Source: Macrocystis pyrifera
Lineage: Eukaryota; Sar; Phaeophyceae; Laminariales; Laminariaceae
Length of the DNA stretch: 64,000 nucleotides
Assembly (NCBI GenBank): GCA_031763025.1
Contig: JASSKH010000007.1
Span: 2,465,276 to 2,529,275, forward strand
Direction of reading: 5' to 3'
Shown in pieces: positions 23,101-38,100 of the stretch (position 1 is its first letter; each line of letters begins with the position of its first letter). A program made the position numbers and the translations under genes. The notes beneath the pieces were generated by a model. It saw only the letters and a program-made list of their open reading frames with translations. It made no database searches and was not told the DNA's origin.

Positions 23101-26100
23101 CGCATTTGTCGGCGTAGACGGACCAGAAGCCAGCGCCGATCAGCATTCCTTCAAGAAAAGAGGGGCGCGGGAAAAATCGCCAGCAGGCATCGATGAGGTT
23201 TAATGCGGAAGGCGGCGGACCGAGGGCGGTCTCGGAATGGCATCGCCAGCCCGCACAACTGTTCGTACCTGCGACATCGAGCTGGCTCTATTTTATACAA
23301 ACAACTACGGGATACCGCCGGGCCGACAAAGGATAAGGTTCCACGCACGGTCGGGAAGGAAGTGCCCACCCATCGAATATACCGATCGACTGCTTTGCGA
23401 TGTCTATGACTAAAACCGTCACTATATACTGATAAAGACACCCTTTGTGGGCTAGAAACCTGAGACACTTGCTTCGCGCACTCTTGACGCGACCGTCGCG
23501 CTTCTGCTTGGTGCAGTCCTTACGCCTGCATTGAACGCTAGGCATGCGGCAGGTGCATGACAGCACCCAATGAGGTGTGCATGACAGCAGCTGTAGTTCC
23601 TCGAGGGAAATTCCGGACGCATCTGATGCAGGGTATGCGGCTCTGCATTCTGCGATTCACGACTCCACGACAAGAAGACACAACGTGATCACTGCACGTG
23701 CCGCTGTACCTCAAGTACCTATTGCCTAGGAAACGAAGCAGCGCTCGAGCGGTGGGGAGGCCGACACACGGTGCACCCAAATCATACTACGTGCCTGCAT
23801 GATATCATACCAGGAACATGTTATGAGGTCACAAACCGAAGCGAACACTACGAACATACTGGTGCCATAAACATGCATCACAAATGAAACGACTAATTAA
23901 ATCAAGGTGTACGAAAAAGCACAAAAGTCCCCCAAAACCCAGAAGACAACGAAACGTTTCAAAACCACAAAAAATAAAGGAGAAAACGATACTGCAGCCC
24001 AATCTCAACTTTCCTACGGATGATCTACATACGGTTTCATTGTTGTGTCGTACCTCAAGTTTTACCCAATATCGTTTGAATCAACTATTCCTCGATTGCA
24101 AATCCTTCGAAACACCATGGTATTTGTATCTGCGCCGTTAGGGAGGGGCTCCAATGGCACTACAAACGCGGCACCGGCCGTTGCTTCTCGCTTCCCGTCA
24201 TGATGTCAACACCCAAGAGTCTACCCCCCAGTCAGCTGGCCGGGGCTCCAACAAACGCAGTCTCGAACAAACCACGACCCTCAATGGTAGTAAACCATTG
24301 ACACACTCCTTTCAAGCTCCAATCGCTGCCAGTCCATCGCGAGTGATACTATAAATATAAGGCGGTGTGGCATGCACCACGTGTATTCTCTCCGTTCCAT
24401 CCACCTTCGAAATAAGCAAGAGCGGGTGGACGGGAAAAAGACACAATAGTCCTAGCCTCTACGTAGGCCTATCAACCGAAGCAAGCAGCGTCGTTCCACC
24501 CACTCATGTACATCTGCCATACCAGCGCAGCTGTGCGCGTGAGGCTGGGAACCGCTAATGAGCACTTTCCCTCTCCTCTCCTTATCATGACGGGGGCATC
24601 TAGCATCTCGACCTGTGAAAATCCCCGTATCCCGCATCCCGCATGCAAATCCTTGTCCTTGAAGACTCTAGACTACTCTGGCTCACCGAAGAAACTGGCG
24701 CTGCCGATGAGACCCTTCTGAACGCTATTTAGCCCAAAGGTGTCCGCCACGTCTTCAAGCACAAAGGCAACAACCAGAATCTCCATAGCGTCGATGATCC
24801 AGCCCTTAGGTCGAGTTGAGCGTCGAACAAGCAGACGAAATACGCGAAAAATGAAACAGAGGCTGCAAGTACTGATACTCTACTTTCATTTCGTAAAGCA
24901 GTACCTGTTACGTACGTGGCGTATACATATCGCAAAAACAAATATCTGTAGAAAGCAAATTTTAAGGTGTGGGCGGTCCTGCTTGCTGTACTTAAGTCGT
25001 ATACGTATGGTATGTACAGCAGTGTAACTTCAGGGCGGGGGGTTATGGTAAGTGCTCTGCATCGTACAGGCGTGCTTGTTTTGTGTTTCGGTTCGTGAAA
25101 ATCTCTGTTGAATTGTTGCGATTTCCGTACTGCTGATGCAAAAAACATTTAAAAAAACCAGAAGAGTCACTCTTATCGGAGAGCTTTTTTTTGCAGAATT
25201 CCAAATATTTTTTTCTACGAAATGAAAACGAGATCAACGAGACTGCTACCTAATACCATACGTACGAGAACATCATTTTACATTCAAGCTGCGGTTATTT
25301 GAGCGTTTCGGATCATTTCTGAGGTACATTGGGCACACGGAAAGCTGAGAAAGGCGGCGCGTTCGTCAAGTGATGCCAGACCAAACCACCCAACGTGCTG
25401 ATTGAGGACATCAACCAGTCTTTTCCCGAACGTCAGCTTCCTAGGAGGTGCACACTCAAGATGGTGCTGACCCGAAGAAGGAGCATCAACATGAGGGGGC
25501 GAGGGGAAAACATGTGTCTCTCGTTACACTCCATGCCAAACGTTCACGACCAATATCAGCTTCTACAGTAGACCCACGATATGGCGCCGGTTTTAGCGCC
25601 ATGTCCTTCCCACACACCACAGATATGGCACAGGCGTTACAGCCTCGAGCTGCAGCCTCGATTCAATGGTGTGGCCGCTGCTGTAGGATGGGGTCTCGTC
25701 CGGGCATGCTCAAGATTTACGTCTGTATTTTGACTTCATACGACACTGTACTCAGCATCCCAAAAATCCTGGCACACAAGCCCGTTCGAGCCAGGGTTCT
25801 GCACTATTTGACCTTGTCGTGGGCATACCGTGCCATTGGCATGGTACCGCCCATGGCATAACATGGCATCACCACGGCATCCCATGGGGTGGCATAGGAT
25901 TCCATGGTACGCCGTGGGGGGTGCCGTGGCATGCCATGGGTAGTATCATGGCAACCCCCGCGGCTACCGCAACGGCATTCCATGGCAACCCCACGGCATG
26001 TCATGGCGAACCCCACCGCACCCCAATGTCCACGGCACGTAGGTTAGGGTTGGGGTTGGGGTTAGGGTTAGGGTTCCATGGTATGCCGTGGAGGTCCGTG

Positions 26101-29100
26101 GAAGGTTCCGTGGTATGCTGTGGAAGATGCCGTGGAAGTTTTTGCGACATGCCACGGCATTTCGCGAAAAAAGCCAATAATGTACATCTCTCGCACAAAA
26201 CCGAGGACTGCCGACATAAAAAAAAGATTGAAAGCACTCCACGCGTGACACACGGCACACACCGCACACGCACGGAACACAGCAGTACAGCAGTGGGAAA
26301 ATATTTACAGAAATGTAAAAGGATGCACCGAAAAAGGGGGCTGGAACTCCCGACCACACTCGGCTGCCCACGAAAATCGCACTGTAGCAGCCGTGTTGTT
26401 GTACCTGTGACAACATGCGCGTATCACACAACAGCAGAGACCCCTTTCTCTACAGCTCGCAGGGTCCGACAAAAAAGTACCTAAAGAGTAGAAAGCCACA
26501 GCAATACAGGTAAAAACTACCGCACACGCGTTATGTAGTTTCTTGCTCTGCTGGCGGGCGGCAGGCGTGTATAGCGCTGTAGCCAGCTGGTTATAGCACG
26601 CGCACTGCACTGATCATGTGATGTTTGTTGTCTGCGGTCTCTGGATTACGTAGATGATACAAAAAAAAGAAAAACTAAAGGTGAAAAAAAACAGACATGA
26701 TCTCTGAGAGGATCGCACTCACGCCTTCAAATCCAAAATCGGGAATCGTGACCATTTTACTATATTAACAAGGATCCGTACTACCTGGCACAACTTTTTG
26801 CGGCCCGCACGACACACCGCACGCACATGCACAGCAGCGCAACCGAAGAGAGAGATGATGATGACAGATAACGGACCGCAGCTTCCGATAGAGCAACTAG
26901 CCGCAGCAGTACACCACGGACCTGCGACAAGCGCGTGGTGTGGCCCGATGCTGCTTGTGCTGCTAGGCGGGGTTATAACGTTGTTGTGTTCTTTGCATGT
27001 TGTCTGATGTCTAGATTTGTAGGGTGTGCCTCGGGCAAGACACACATAACGTCTAAAATATAAGGACAGTGGAGACATCATATTTAATCCAAACGGTCCT
27101 TACATTTCTGTTCAGAGCGTACGTGGACCTGTCACACGTAGAGCAGCAGCAAAGATAGGTATGTGGTGGAGTACGGACCGCAGGCTCTGATAAACACAGC
27201 CAGCCACAGCAGTACAGCGCATATGGGTGTGTCGCACACGCACGGCGTGTATGGGCGGCAGCGTTGAAGCGTTGTGCTACTTGCCTGTTGTCTGTTGTCT
27301 ACGCGGTATATGTCTGGGCTGTGTGCTCATGGGAGCCTACTAAGGTAAAAAAGCAGACCACACTTTACCGGTACGTACGTACCTGGGTTACCGGTGCGTA
27401 CGTACCTGGTACAAAATAACAAAATAAGGCCTGTCACACTGAAATCAGGGAAATTGTTTTATCCACTCCCGCCGAAAAAAAAAATGCCACGCGCTCCAGA
27501 GCGCACGGATCGCACTCGGACCTCGACCAATGTGTCGGGACGGGCTTCCCGTGTCGACTCCTTAACGTTTTGCCACAAAGTGCTCGTACGAAGAGGTATC
27601 TTTGAAAGAGTACGAAAAAATCTCAAACATAACTATGCGTACAAGGCTCCCCTTCGGGGAGTGGGTTGATCCCCTCGGGGTGACGCAAGCTGGCAGACGA
27701 CCGGGAAAAACAGGCCGCTCGCCGTGAGCGGTACTCGTATTGTAGGGATCATTCCTAATAAAAGCAACATTTCTTCATGTATAAATTTGCGTTATGCCAC
27801 CATCAAAATGAGCACGCAAGGTTTTCTGTCGCGAATCGTGACGCCGTTTTATTTTAGTGTTGGAAAACGAATGTCACAATTTGTGACGAATGTGGCGATT
27901 CGAGAAAGTTCAATTTCATTGTCACAATTCGATACTCGTTTCTTTGCTAGGAACCTCAGCAATTAATCAAGCACGTGTACGTGCAGTAAGCAGTATATAC
28001 AGTAGCAGCGAGCAGTATTATACAGTAGTAACAGCAAGCAATGCTACAGCAAACAGCACCTTACTCGTAATTGCGGGAAGAAACAGCAACACTACTGCTC
28101 TATACATCACTGTTGACCGTTTAGAAACAACAGAAGTCAGGTTGAAAGAACCGATGACAAAATACGCCGCGGCATCATCCGAAGGAAAAATCGAAAATCG
28201 TCAAAACAACTTGAAGCAAGTCTTAGAGGGAACGCAAAACCCTGGCTCGCAAGCACACGCTGGCCCCTGTCCTGTGCAAACGTACTAAAGCAGCAGTATC
28301 ACTCCTTAGTACTACAAATAGTATTACTGCTGTTGTCGCTGTTCATACCCCGGTACAGGGGAGCACGAATTCATTGGAAAACTGAGCCAGACTCCTACAA
28401 AGGCCAACTAGAAAAATAAATCGGAGCGTTGCGATTTTTGTACGATTCCAGGAAATTACGTACAATTTTCAATTTCGTATATTGTATGTGCGTGATACGT
28501 GTGTACGCACTTGCGTTCATATTTTCGAGCCACTGTGGTCGGAAATGTAAAGACCGATTCAGAATTGATATGGCTCCAAACGGCTTCTTACATTTACGAA
28601 CAGAGGGTTGCATGAAAAAAACGAAAGAGAACAGGCAGTCGCACACAGACCTGGTTGGTCGTGCATCAGCACCGAGACCCCGGCTCGTGAGCACCCGCGA
28701 GCCCCGGTCCAGACGACACTCTTCGAGTACTACGGCGCTGCTGCTGCTGCTGCTGCTGCTGCTCTACTGTAACATAACCTGTTACATACGTAGAGTACAT
28801 TGTACTATACGTTCTTTAACATCCTCACCGCTCTGGCTCGAAACGTGAATACTAATCGAGGATTAAAAGGGATAATAAACCGTTTCTTACGTTTTCGGAC
28901 AGAGTGGTACATGAAAGCAAAAAAGTACAAACGTCACTATACTGTCACAACCTGGCACATGAGATTTTGCATAATACCTACTTGAACATTCACACCACTC
29001 TGACCGGAAATTTAAAGACTATTTCAGTACAAGCAGGAACATCAAACCGTTTCTCACATTTACGAGCAAAGCGGTGCACGAAAGAAAAAAAAAAAAACGG

Positions 29101-32100
29101 AGGGAGTCGCGCGCAGACCTGGTTGGTGGCAGCAGCACCAAGACCCAGGTTCGCGAGCACGCGCGAGACCCTGTCATTCTTTGACCGCCACGAGTACGGC
29201 TGTTGTTGTATCATATCCTGGTACATTAGATCATGCATGGTCTCTGCTTGAACAGCTACTACGCCACGCTGACCGGAATAGTAAAGACTGTGTTAGAATC
29301 AACAGGAGTATTAAACGGTTTCTTACATTTCCGGATAGAATGCTACATAAAAGAATAAAAGAAAAAAATGGCAGGGAGTCGCACCCAGACCTGATTGGTG
29401 GGGCAGCAGCACCGAGACCCTGGTTCGCGAGCACGCGCGAGCCCCTAACCAGTGCAAACGTCACACTTTTCGAGTGCTACGAGTACTGCTGCCGCTGTTG
29501 TTGCTGTATCATAACGTGGTACACCTCTGGAGTACGCATGATATCATACGTGCTTCAAGTTCCAAAAAAACGCTGGCCGGAAATTCGAAGACGTTTTGGG
29601 TATTAAAAGGAATATCATACCATTTACTACATTTCCGGACAGAGTGGTACACTAAAAAAAAACGAAACATCAGGGAGTCGCACGCAGACCAGGGTGGGGC
29701 AGCAGCACCGAGACCCCAGTTCGCGAGCATGCGCGAGACCCTGTCCGATGCAAACGTTAACACTTTTCTGTGTGTCACGAGTACTGCTGCTGTATGACTA
29801 CATGATGCACACGTTGAGTTTGCATCAGCTGTTTTGCATGACACATGATTGAACATCTACACCACCCTGGTCGGAAATGTAAAGACTTTTTGAATATTAA
29901 CAGCAATATCGAACCGTTTCTTACATTTGCAGACAGGTTGGCACATGAAAAAAAACGAACGAAAGAGTGCAGAGGACGTCGCACGCAGACCTCGTGGGTG
30001 GGGCAGCATCAGCACCGAGACCCTGGTTCGCGAGCACGCACGGGCCCCAGTCCACATTGCAAACGTCAACATTGAGTACTGCGAGTGCTACAGCTGTTGC
30101 TGCTGTTGTTGCTGCTGCAGCTGGCGCTGCTGATAGGGTACCGGGAGACATGAAAACAGACCTGGCGGTGTGCAGAGGCATCATGATCCACCCACTATAC
30201 CACACTGCTGCACGACGACAGGTAGATGTGTCACGACGCTGTCACGTTGCTGCTGTTGTATGAGCGCATGCTATTAATAAAAGAATGCCGGCTGTGTCGT
30301 CCGATCGACGATCGATGCTCTCCTTCATGCATGCTCTCTCCAAATGAGCATGATGATCAGTTGACATGCCAGCTGAAAGAAAACTGATTGCTCGTTATTC
30401 ATAGGGATGAAGAATATGTGGCGAAGGCACGGCATTTTTGCCGGATATTTTATCAAAGTCAGTGAAATGCGTTCCCCCGCTCACAGTTCGCAGAGAGCGC
30501 CATTCGCAGAGGGGGCTCACTCGCCCTGCTTGGCTCGGCCAAGTGGGACGGGGTACCCCGTGAAACTGACTCCATGTTTTCGACTTTGCGAGCGCGCCGC
30601 GCCGGCCACGGGCCTCGGACGAGGGTGAGACCCGGAGGGTGCGCGGCCGAGTCCGGCGGCGACGAAACCTACCGGGCGGCCGCGGAGCGAAAACGCGTCG
30701 CCCGGCAAAAAAAAGCACAATCTTCTTTGAAATATATCTGGTTTAGTACAGCAGTGTATCAGAGTATGCAGTGTATCAATCGTAGTGTACGAAATGCATT
30801 TTAACTATTAAAATAGTAGTTGGTGGTACTGAGGCGCGACCTCAATAATACCTGGACTTGAGTAGTTCATATCTGCGATGCATCATGCTGGGCGAATACG
30901 GATTATTCTGTGTTGCGCTAAACAACACGGACCGACTTTTACGTACCTTCGTGATCGTCTGTATCCGTGACGTTTGGGTTCAACAAAAAATCGCAGCAGC
31001 AGCAGCAGCAGCGGCAGCAGCAGTAGCAGCAGCAGCAGTAGCAACAGCAGCAGCAGAAGTGGCTGCGGCATACTCTTTCAGCAGAAGTGGCGGCGGCAGC
31101 AACAGTAGCAGCAGCTAATGGGCACACGAGGCCAGGGTCAGGGTCGCTATACGCTCGGCTTGTCGGTCTAACTGAATCCTTGAACCAAGGTACCAGGCGG
31201 ACTAGCAGGGAGAACCTGGCTGTGCTACTCGTACCATAAACTGCTGCCTCTACCTGGAGGATGCTTTGTGCGTTGGTTTGCCTGTTATTTTGCCTTGGTT
31301 CTTAGTCTTGCTCTGTTTACGACGAGTCGTGGTGTTTTTTTTTTTTTCTTCTTTTTCCTTTTTTTCCAGCTCGTTCTTTTCAAGTATCTGCCACATCCCC
31401 TGAGGGGCACGACGGTTTGTTTCTTATATATTTTTTCGTGTTTCTTTTTCTCTTTCGATTTGTCTTCATTAATTTCGTTTTTTTTTCTTTGTTTCGTTTC
31501 GTTTATCTATTTTATGGAATGTGTATGTCGTGCCTGTCGTTTCCAGTATGATCACATAGCATGCATGCATTGCCCACTGTGCTTACTGCATACGTGGCAA
31601 CGTAGTATATCTGTGGCGTAGCTTTGTGACCACAGAACTTGAATCTCTCTAGGATTGAAGAATCGGCACGGACACTGGTTGTGCTGGATGTCGACGGGTA
31701 GAGAACGGTTTAATGTGAACAAAACAAAAACAAACACATACTCGATTTTGTTGTGTGTTTCCTTGTTCCCACCTCAAAATCCGGCAAAATAATTTGAAGT
31801 TGAAGACGAAAAATCTGCATCTGACATGTTCCAACCGTGTCCAACAGAAAGAGTTTCTTGTAGCAGGTGCCACAACAACTACTACTGATGTACGACATCT
31901 ACAGCAGAGCTTCTCCAGCAGCAAAACTGCAGCAGCAGCAGCAGTAGCAGTGGCACACACGAGGCCAGAGTCAGCGTCGCTGTACGCTCGGCTTGTCACT
32001 CTAACCCTTGAACCCTATGTACACGTACTCGTACTCGAGTTTGTCGTGTGTTTCGTGGTTTCGAACTCGAACTTCGGCATAATTTATATGGGTAAAAATC

Positions 32101-35100
32101 TGCAACCGACATGTTTTGCCCAACAGAGAGGTTGCTTGTTGTAGCAGGTGCCACCACTACTACTACTGATGTACGACATCTACAGCAGGGCTTCTCCAGC
32201 AGCAAAACAACAACAGCAGTAGCAAGCAGTAGGACACACGAGGCCGGGGTCAGCGTCGCTGTACGCTAGCTTGTGTCGGTTTAACCCTTGCACGCTTTGT
32301 ACATGTACTCGATTTTGTTGTGTGTTTCCTGGTTTCGCACTCATAATTTGCAGACGAAAAATCTACAACCTGACATGTCCAACAGAGCTTCTCGTGGGGG
32401 ATGCTGTGGCGGTTGCCGCGGGGGTTGCCATGGTACCACCCATGGCATGCCAGGGCGGTCCATGGAATCCTCTGCCAAGCCATGGGATGTCGTGGGGATG
32501 CCATCTTATGCCATGGGTGGTACCATGGCAATGCCACGGCATGCCAAGAAAAAGTCTCTCATAATAATCGTGTAGAACTCTGGAACGAAACCCACAATGC
32601 CTTTGCAGCGGTCGTGTTTGGCAAATTTTATACGTCACGGGACAGCTTACGCGGACTTTAATCGCGCGCCGCGCAATGTATGCAAAACCCCTGTTTTGGC
32701 AGATACTGGAGCGATGTATAGTCATTCCCAGTGACTAGAGCCAACCTTTATGAGAATCCTCGGCAGACATCGATCGACAAAACCAACGACACCGTCATGA
32801 AATCTGAACGGAATGCGCTGGTTAAGGTCTCCGACCCAGCCTAGTGTCACAGTGCTCACACCTCGGTCGGTGATATGTGGCGTGGGCTGACCAGGCGTCT
32901 GATAAAAAAACATTTTGGCACTGGTCTGTAGAAGATAGATGACAAAAAATCTCTACCCCTCACCGATGGCAAAAAATAGACAATTTCTCAGGTTTGACAT
33001 CGATCGACAAACCCAACGATTACGTCACGAACTCTGAATGAAGTGCGCTGGTTAGAGGCTCCGACCCACACTAGTATCACAGTTCTCACACCTCGGTCGG
33101 TGATATGTGGCGTGGGTGGGCCAGGCGTCTACTAAAGACATATTTGGCAGCTGGTATGTAGAAAATAGACGACAAAAACTCTCGATTCCTCTCCGTTGGC
33201 ACGAAACAGAACTTTTTGAAAGCTCTGACGAAGAGCATAGGACGCCGCGGCCAACCTCTCGCCCCCTAGACGACGGATTCCAATTATACCTCCCAGGCCA
33301 TAATTTGCACTCATTGGCCTTGCCCGGTACCAAGTTCGTTGACCATGGGTGGAGTATATGTCGAGATCGAAGGTCAATCGTCGCGTGACTGCGGGTGTGC
33401 GAGCTGCGAGCTGTGTCTTTCTTCTTCTAGTTTGTGTGCGGCGTGATTTCACGTGGTTCCCGTGGTTCCCGTTAATACAGCGATTTTATCGGAAGATGGC
33501 TCCCGTCGTTCGCGTTATTTCAGCCATTTGATTGGAAGATAGCTAGCGTCAACTGCCCCGTGTTATTTTAGACTTGCCGTCGTGTTTGGGACCGGCTTGG
33601 CGTTCGATGCGGGGAAACACCAACCATGACGAAGTTTTGGAAGAGATCTTGCAATGCTTCTCCGCGTCCAACGTCAAGCCGGGCGGGTCTCACTCGACGC
33701 TCACACTTCGCATCCGTGGCACGCACGTCCCGTGAGCCGGGCCATGACTTTCACCCGCTACCACCATCACCGCCAGTAGGGTTGGGTGTACTCGAGGGAT
33801 ATTGTCGCGGACGACTGTTTTCGTGCGCGGCACGTTTCGTATCATTTAGAGTACACAGACCTGCAAGGATGCTTGCTGTAAGTGCTTCGTGGACGTGTGC
33901 CACTTCTCTCCCCATCCATGGCATTCACGACCACTAGCAAGGCGGCCTCCGTTGTTAGCTTCATGCTGATGGGGGCTTACAGCGCAACATCACGAACCAA
34001 AATGATATACCTGGCAACTGGCAGGTCATCATCCATTCTCAGATAAATTGCCGAAAAAAAAAAAAAAGAGGTCTTTAGGCCAGATCTTATGCAATATTTT
34101 TTGAGTGATTGAAAAAGGCAGGAAGTCGGATTTTCCTGCGGCAAAAAGCCACACCAGATCGGTGCGCCATGTGCCGTCTTATGGTGTTTTTGGTTTTATT
34201 TCATGGGAGAACAAAAAAAAAAGAACAGAACCGAGATCTTGAAGTTTCCTTGAACTCTACGTACGTGGATCACGACACGAACGAGTCGTTCACGCCGGGT
34301 TGGGCGATCAACCTTCACCACCAGCTCCTCCAAGGAAGGAACGGAACGTGGAACCTCCTGGGGAGCTGCGTAAGGGGTCGCTGGACCAGCAAGGAGCTCT
34401 CGCTCTCGCGGAGCATGAGCTGCTTGCGGCCGTCGTAGTCAGAAAAGAAGAACGTTAGATTGTTTTGATACTGCTGTACTCTCGTCCTATTCGTATCCAA
34501 AGTTGTTTTGCCTAGAGCAGCTGCAGTTGGGCGGCCGCAAGGGACGCGATGGTGGCCAAGGTATTGATGCCCTCTCTCTCCGTAGTGGCCGATGCACAAG
34601 TGCTGGAGCCCAGCTGTGTACAAGAGTAACCAAGCATGTAGCGTCGTGACCCATCATGAGCCCTGTCTGTAACCTATACAAATTGTACAATGCCTCCGAG
34701 GTCTTGTGCAAAAGCAAATTTTATCACTTTCAGAGTTGATCAGAAAAGGCTGTCAGAAAAAATCACTTCCTGGAATTTCATGAGTGATAAAATCTCGGAG
34801 GAACATTTTTTCCACCGAACAGGCCCCATAAGACGTGATTTTGATAAAATCTGATCAGAAACGGGACTAGATACCCCGAAGCCTCCGTAAACAGCCATAT
34901 AATCACCTCAAAAAAAAATGCATAAGATCTGGCCTTAGACCTATGCCAATGGAAACGCGAAGTCCGAAAGTTTTTTTTCAAAAATATTGCTTTAAAAAAA
35001 CAGCCGAAAATATCCTCGTACCGCCGCTGTGGGAAAAAAAGGACAAAAATGTTTGATTTTTTCTTTTTCTTTTTCCAACGGCTGCAGGCGGCGCAATTTG

Positions 35101-38100
35101 TTTTCTCTCGTTGCAAAATGTCAACACGCTGATAAAAATCAGCTCGAGCGACGATAGATGCTCGATATAGATATATAGACTGAGCCCAAGGCCAACCCGC
35201 TTGGTGTCGGGCAAGACCAACGAGTACGGATGACGGCATCGAAGATAGAAAGTGAATACATGCTCTAGGGGGCGAGAGCTTGCCGGCGGCGTCCTGGGGT
35301 ATCCTCCCAAACCTGAAAAAAAAGCCTGTTTTTTGCCATTCGAGACGGATCGAGAAATTTTGTCTTCTGTTTTATACACACCAGCGGCTATTTGTTTTTT
35401 ATCGTACGCCTGGCCAGCGCCCGCCGCACGTCACTGGCCATTGTGTGAAGACGGTGACCCAAGGGTGGGTCGGAGCCCCTAACGAGCGCACTCCGTTCAG
35501 AATTCATGACGTAATCGTTGGTTGTGTCGATCGATGTCTGTCGAGGACTCGGAATCTCGCCGCTTCGAACCAAAGATCGGCCTGAGAAAAACTCAGGCCG
35601 ATCTTGGCCCAACATCGGCCCCAGATTTGCTTTTTTCGGGCTTTTCCAAAAGTAGGGAACTTTTTTTTTTCTGAACGTGCCCATAGGAAGCGTGTTCTGA
35701 AAAAAATTGGCGGGTATCTTTGGAATTCAAACTTTTTATTGATACTTCGCTTTCCCACTGGCATAGGTCTTACAGTAGTTTGGAACTTGCGTTTCGATCT
35801 TACATAGCGGGCATGGGACTTATTTTACTACCGCGATTACGCGTGAAGCATGGTTTATTTTCTGATTTTGCCGTAATACCTTTTTTACCTGCCGTAATCC
35901 GACATCCTTGATAAAAAAAAGTACTGCCCTAGTACATGTAGGTACTGTACGAAGTGTCGCGTACATATTTTAACGACCTCTGGTACTGCTGGGTAGCCAT
36001 GTACTCGTTGATACCTGGTACCGGGATATCTGGTACGTACTAGCTGGTATATTAAAACCAGGTATACACCAGGTATATCCTGTAATCTGGCACCTGGCAC
36101 GAGGTATACGTACGACATGTTTACGACGTTTAGTCGGCTACAGCAGTAGTATTCATCTTGTTGCAAAATGTAGAACACTCCCACTCATCGAGTTCAGTAG
36201 CTTCAGATTTCGTCTTGATTATAAATACATACATATACGGACTGCTGTATTTTCTTCATGAGGCCATACGTATAAAACCCGTACTGCTGTAGCATATACG
36301 CGCGATCGATTTATCACACACAGCTTGCAAAAATGGGTTTCGACGAAATCCTCAGGCGTTTAAAAAAAGTATATACCTGGTATACTATACAAGTAATAAT
36401 AAGTGGCTTGGTAGGTGGTCAGCTCAATTTCTTCGTGGGTTCGCGGTTCACCGAGTGCATGCTCGTAGAGGCTTTTTCTTGCATAAAAAAAATGATTAGT
36501 GGAAAGCGCGAGAGCGTGAGTTAGCTACATTCGATGAAAATCGACGAGCAGTGGGAATGCTGAACCCTATGCGCGACCAAAAATAAAGGCACGTACCGGA
36601 GTGGGAAAGAGACGACACCTGTGACCACGGCCTGTCCAGAAGATCGCTGAGGGAAAAACCCCCTATTAATACGAGGCTGGAAAGTAAAAAAAAACGATCA
36701 TATAAATAAAAATAAAAAATAGAAAATGTACGTCAGCTGTGAGTTCAACTCGATCGGTCGATACTCAACTTTGCAAACTGCGTGATAACAGCAGTTCGCG
36801 TGTTTTTTCCCGTTATTTCCCCAGCAATTGACTACTGGCCGGTGGCTCCTCTGGATGCTATTAATACCAGGGCTCACTTCGGTATGCCTTTTTCAGGTTG
36901 TTATCTCTTACGGCCGTATCCAGCCACCACGGTACTGCGCGGTAATTATTGGATGGTAACTAGCCACCTTGGTACTCATTGGTACAGGAACCGGCCACCA
37001 CGGTAATGTACAGTAATTTTTGGGTGGTAACTGGCCACCTTGGTACTAATCGGTACAGGAACCGGCTACCACGGTATTACACCGTAAAATAATTTCGCGC
37101 CGAGCAGGCGGTTGTGCGAGGATGGTCGAGAAGCTTCAAGCTGGCAATGGGGGCGGCGCCAGAATATATACTCTTGGCGCTCCCGCCGTGGAGGAACAAA
37201 GCCTGGTGACTCTCTGCAGGTCCATGTGCACGAAGTACCTCTTATGATACGTACAGTAAGACAACAACAACAACCCTACGAAAAAAAAAACAACGCAATT
37301 CAGATTTTGGAGGCCACAGGCTTAGAAATGTTTATTATTAATAGGCGCATTTTCTTAAACGGATTTTCATGGACAAAACATCGCTCGTGGTGCGCTTTTT
37401 TTTACTTGGTTTTAGTATTACCTGATTTTGACCCAAATGGATCAGGTATATCTGATTATGGCGACAGCCCAAAAAAATAACAGGTTTGTTTCCAGTCCAA
37501 AAAAAAAACGTTCAGAACCAAAAAAAAGTATAACGACAAAAAAAAGGTATAGTCGCCAAGAGATAATTGAACCCTGAGGCTAGTCCATCAAAATTGACCG
37601 CCTCACCCACTGGCGTAGATGGATATATCGAATTGAGGTGCCTGCGGTGGTTTATTTCACCTTACGTACTGTACGGTAATTGGGAACTGTACATTTGCGC
37701 GGTATTTTGTTGGGTGGTAGCGAGAAACCACAGAAACGCCGATATTTGCATGATAATTGTTTGGATGGGAATGGGATAACATGATTTTCTCGGTAACAAT
37801 TTGGATGGGAATGGGAGAACGTGATTTGCTTGGTATCGGTTTGGATGGGAACGGTAATTGCGATTTATCACGGTAACGTACCGTTTACCAATTACCATGG
37901 TATTACCGCGGTAAAAGTACCGAAGTGAGCCCGGATTAATACCAGGGTCGACGAGACGACAAAATACTATCAAAAATTATTAGTAGGCTCGATTTCCAAT
38001 CGATTTCGGCCAGTACCATCTCGCGCACTGAAATTTCACATTCTCAATAATTATCCGAAAAGAAAACGGAGACCATGCTGCTGCGGACACCGAATCAGGC

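Noticed and set aside
28500..30120. CRISPR-like array
   Set aside because: Units are too long and diverged, the context is a eukaryotic intron, and no cas-like genes are present.
28390..30260. Repeated similar small proteins in both strands
   Set aside because: Products of the ~290-bp tandem array, without start context, splice signals or motifs.
30395..30720. A GC-rich Arg/Pro/Gly frame on the minus strand
   Set aside because: Open on both strands because of high GC, with no splice pair and no family signature.
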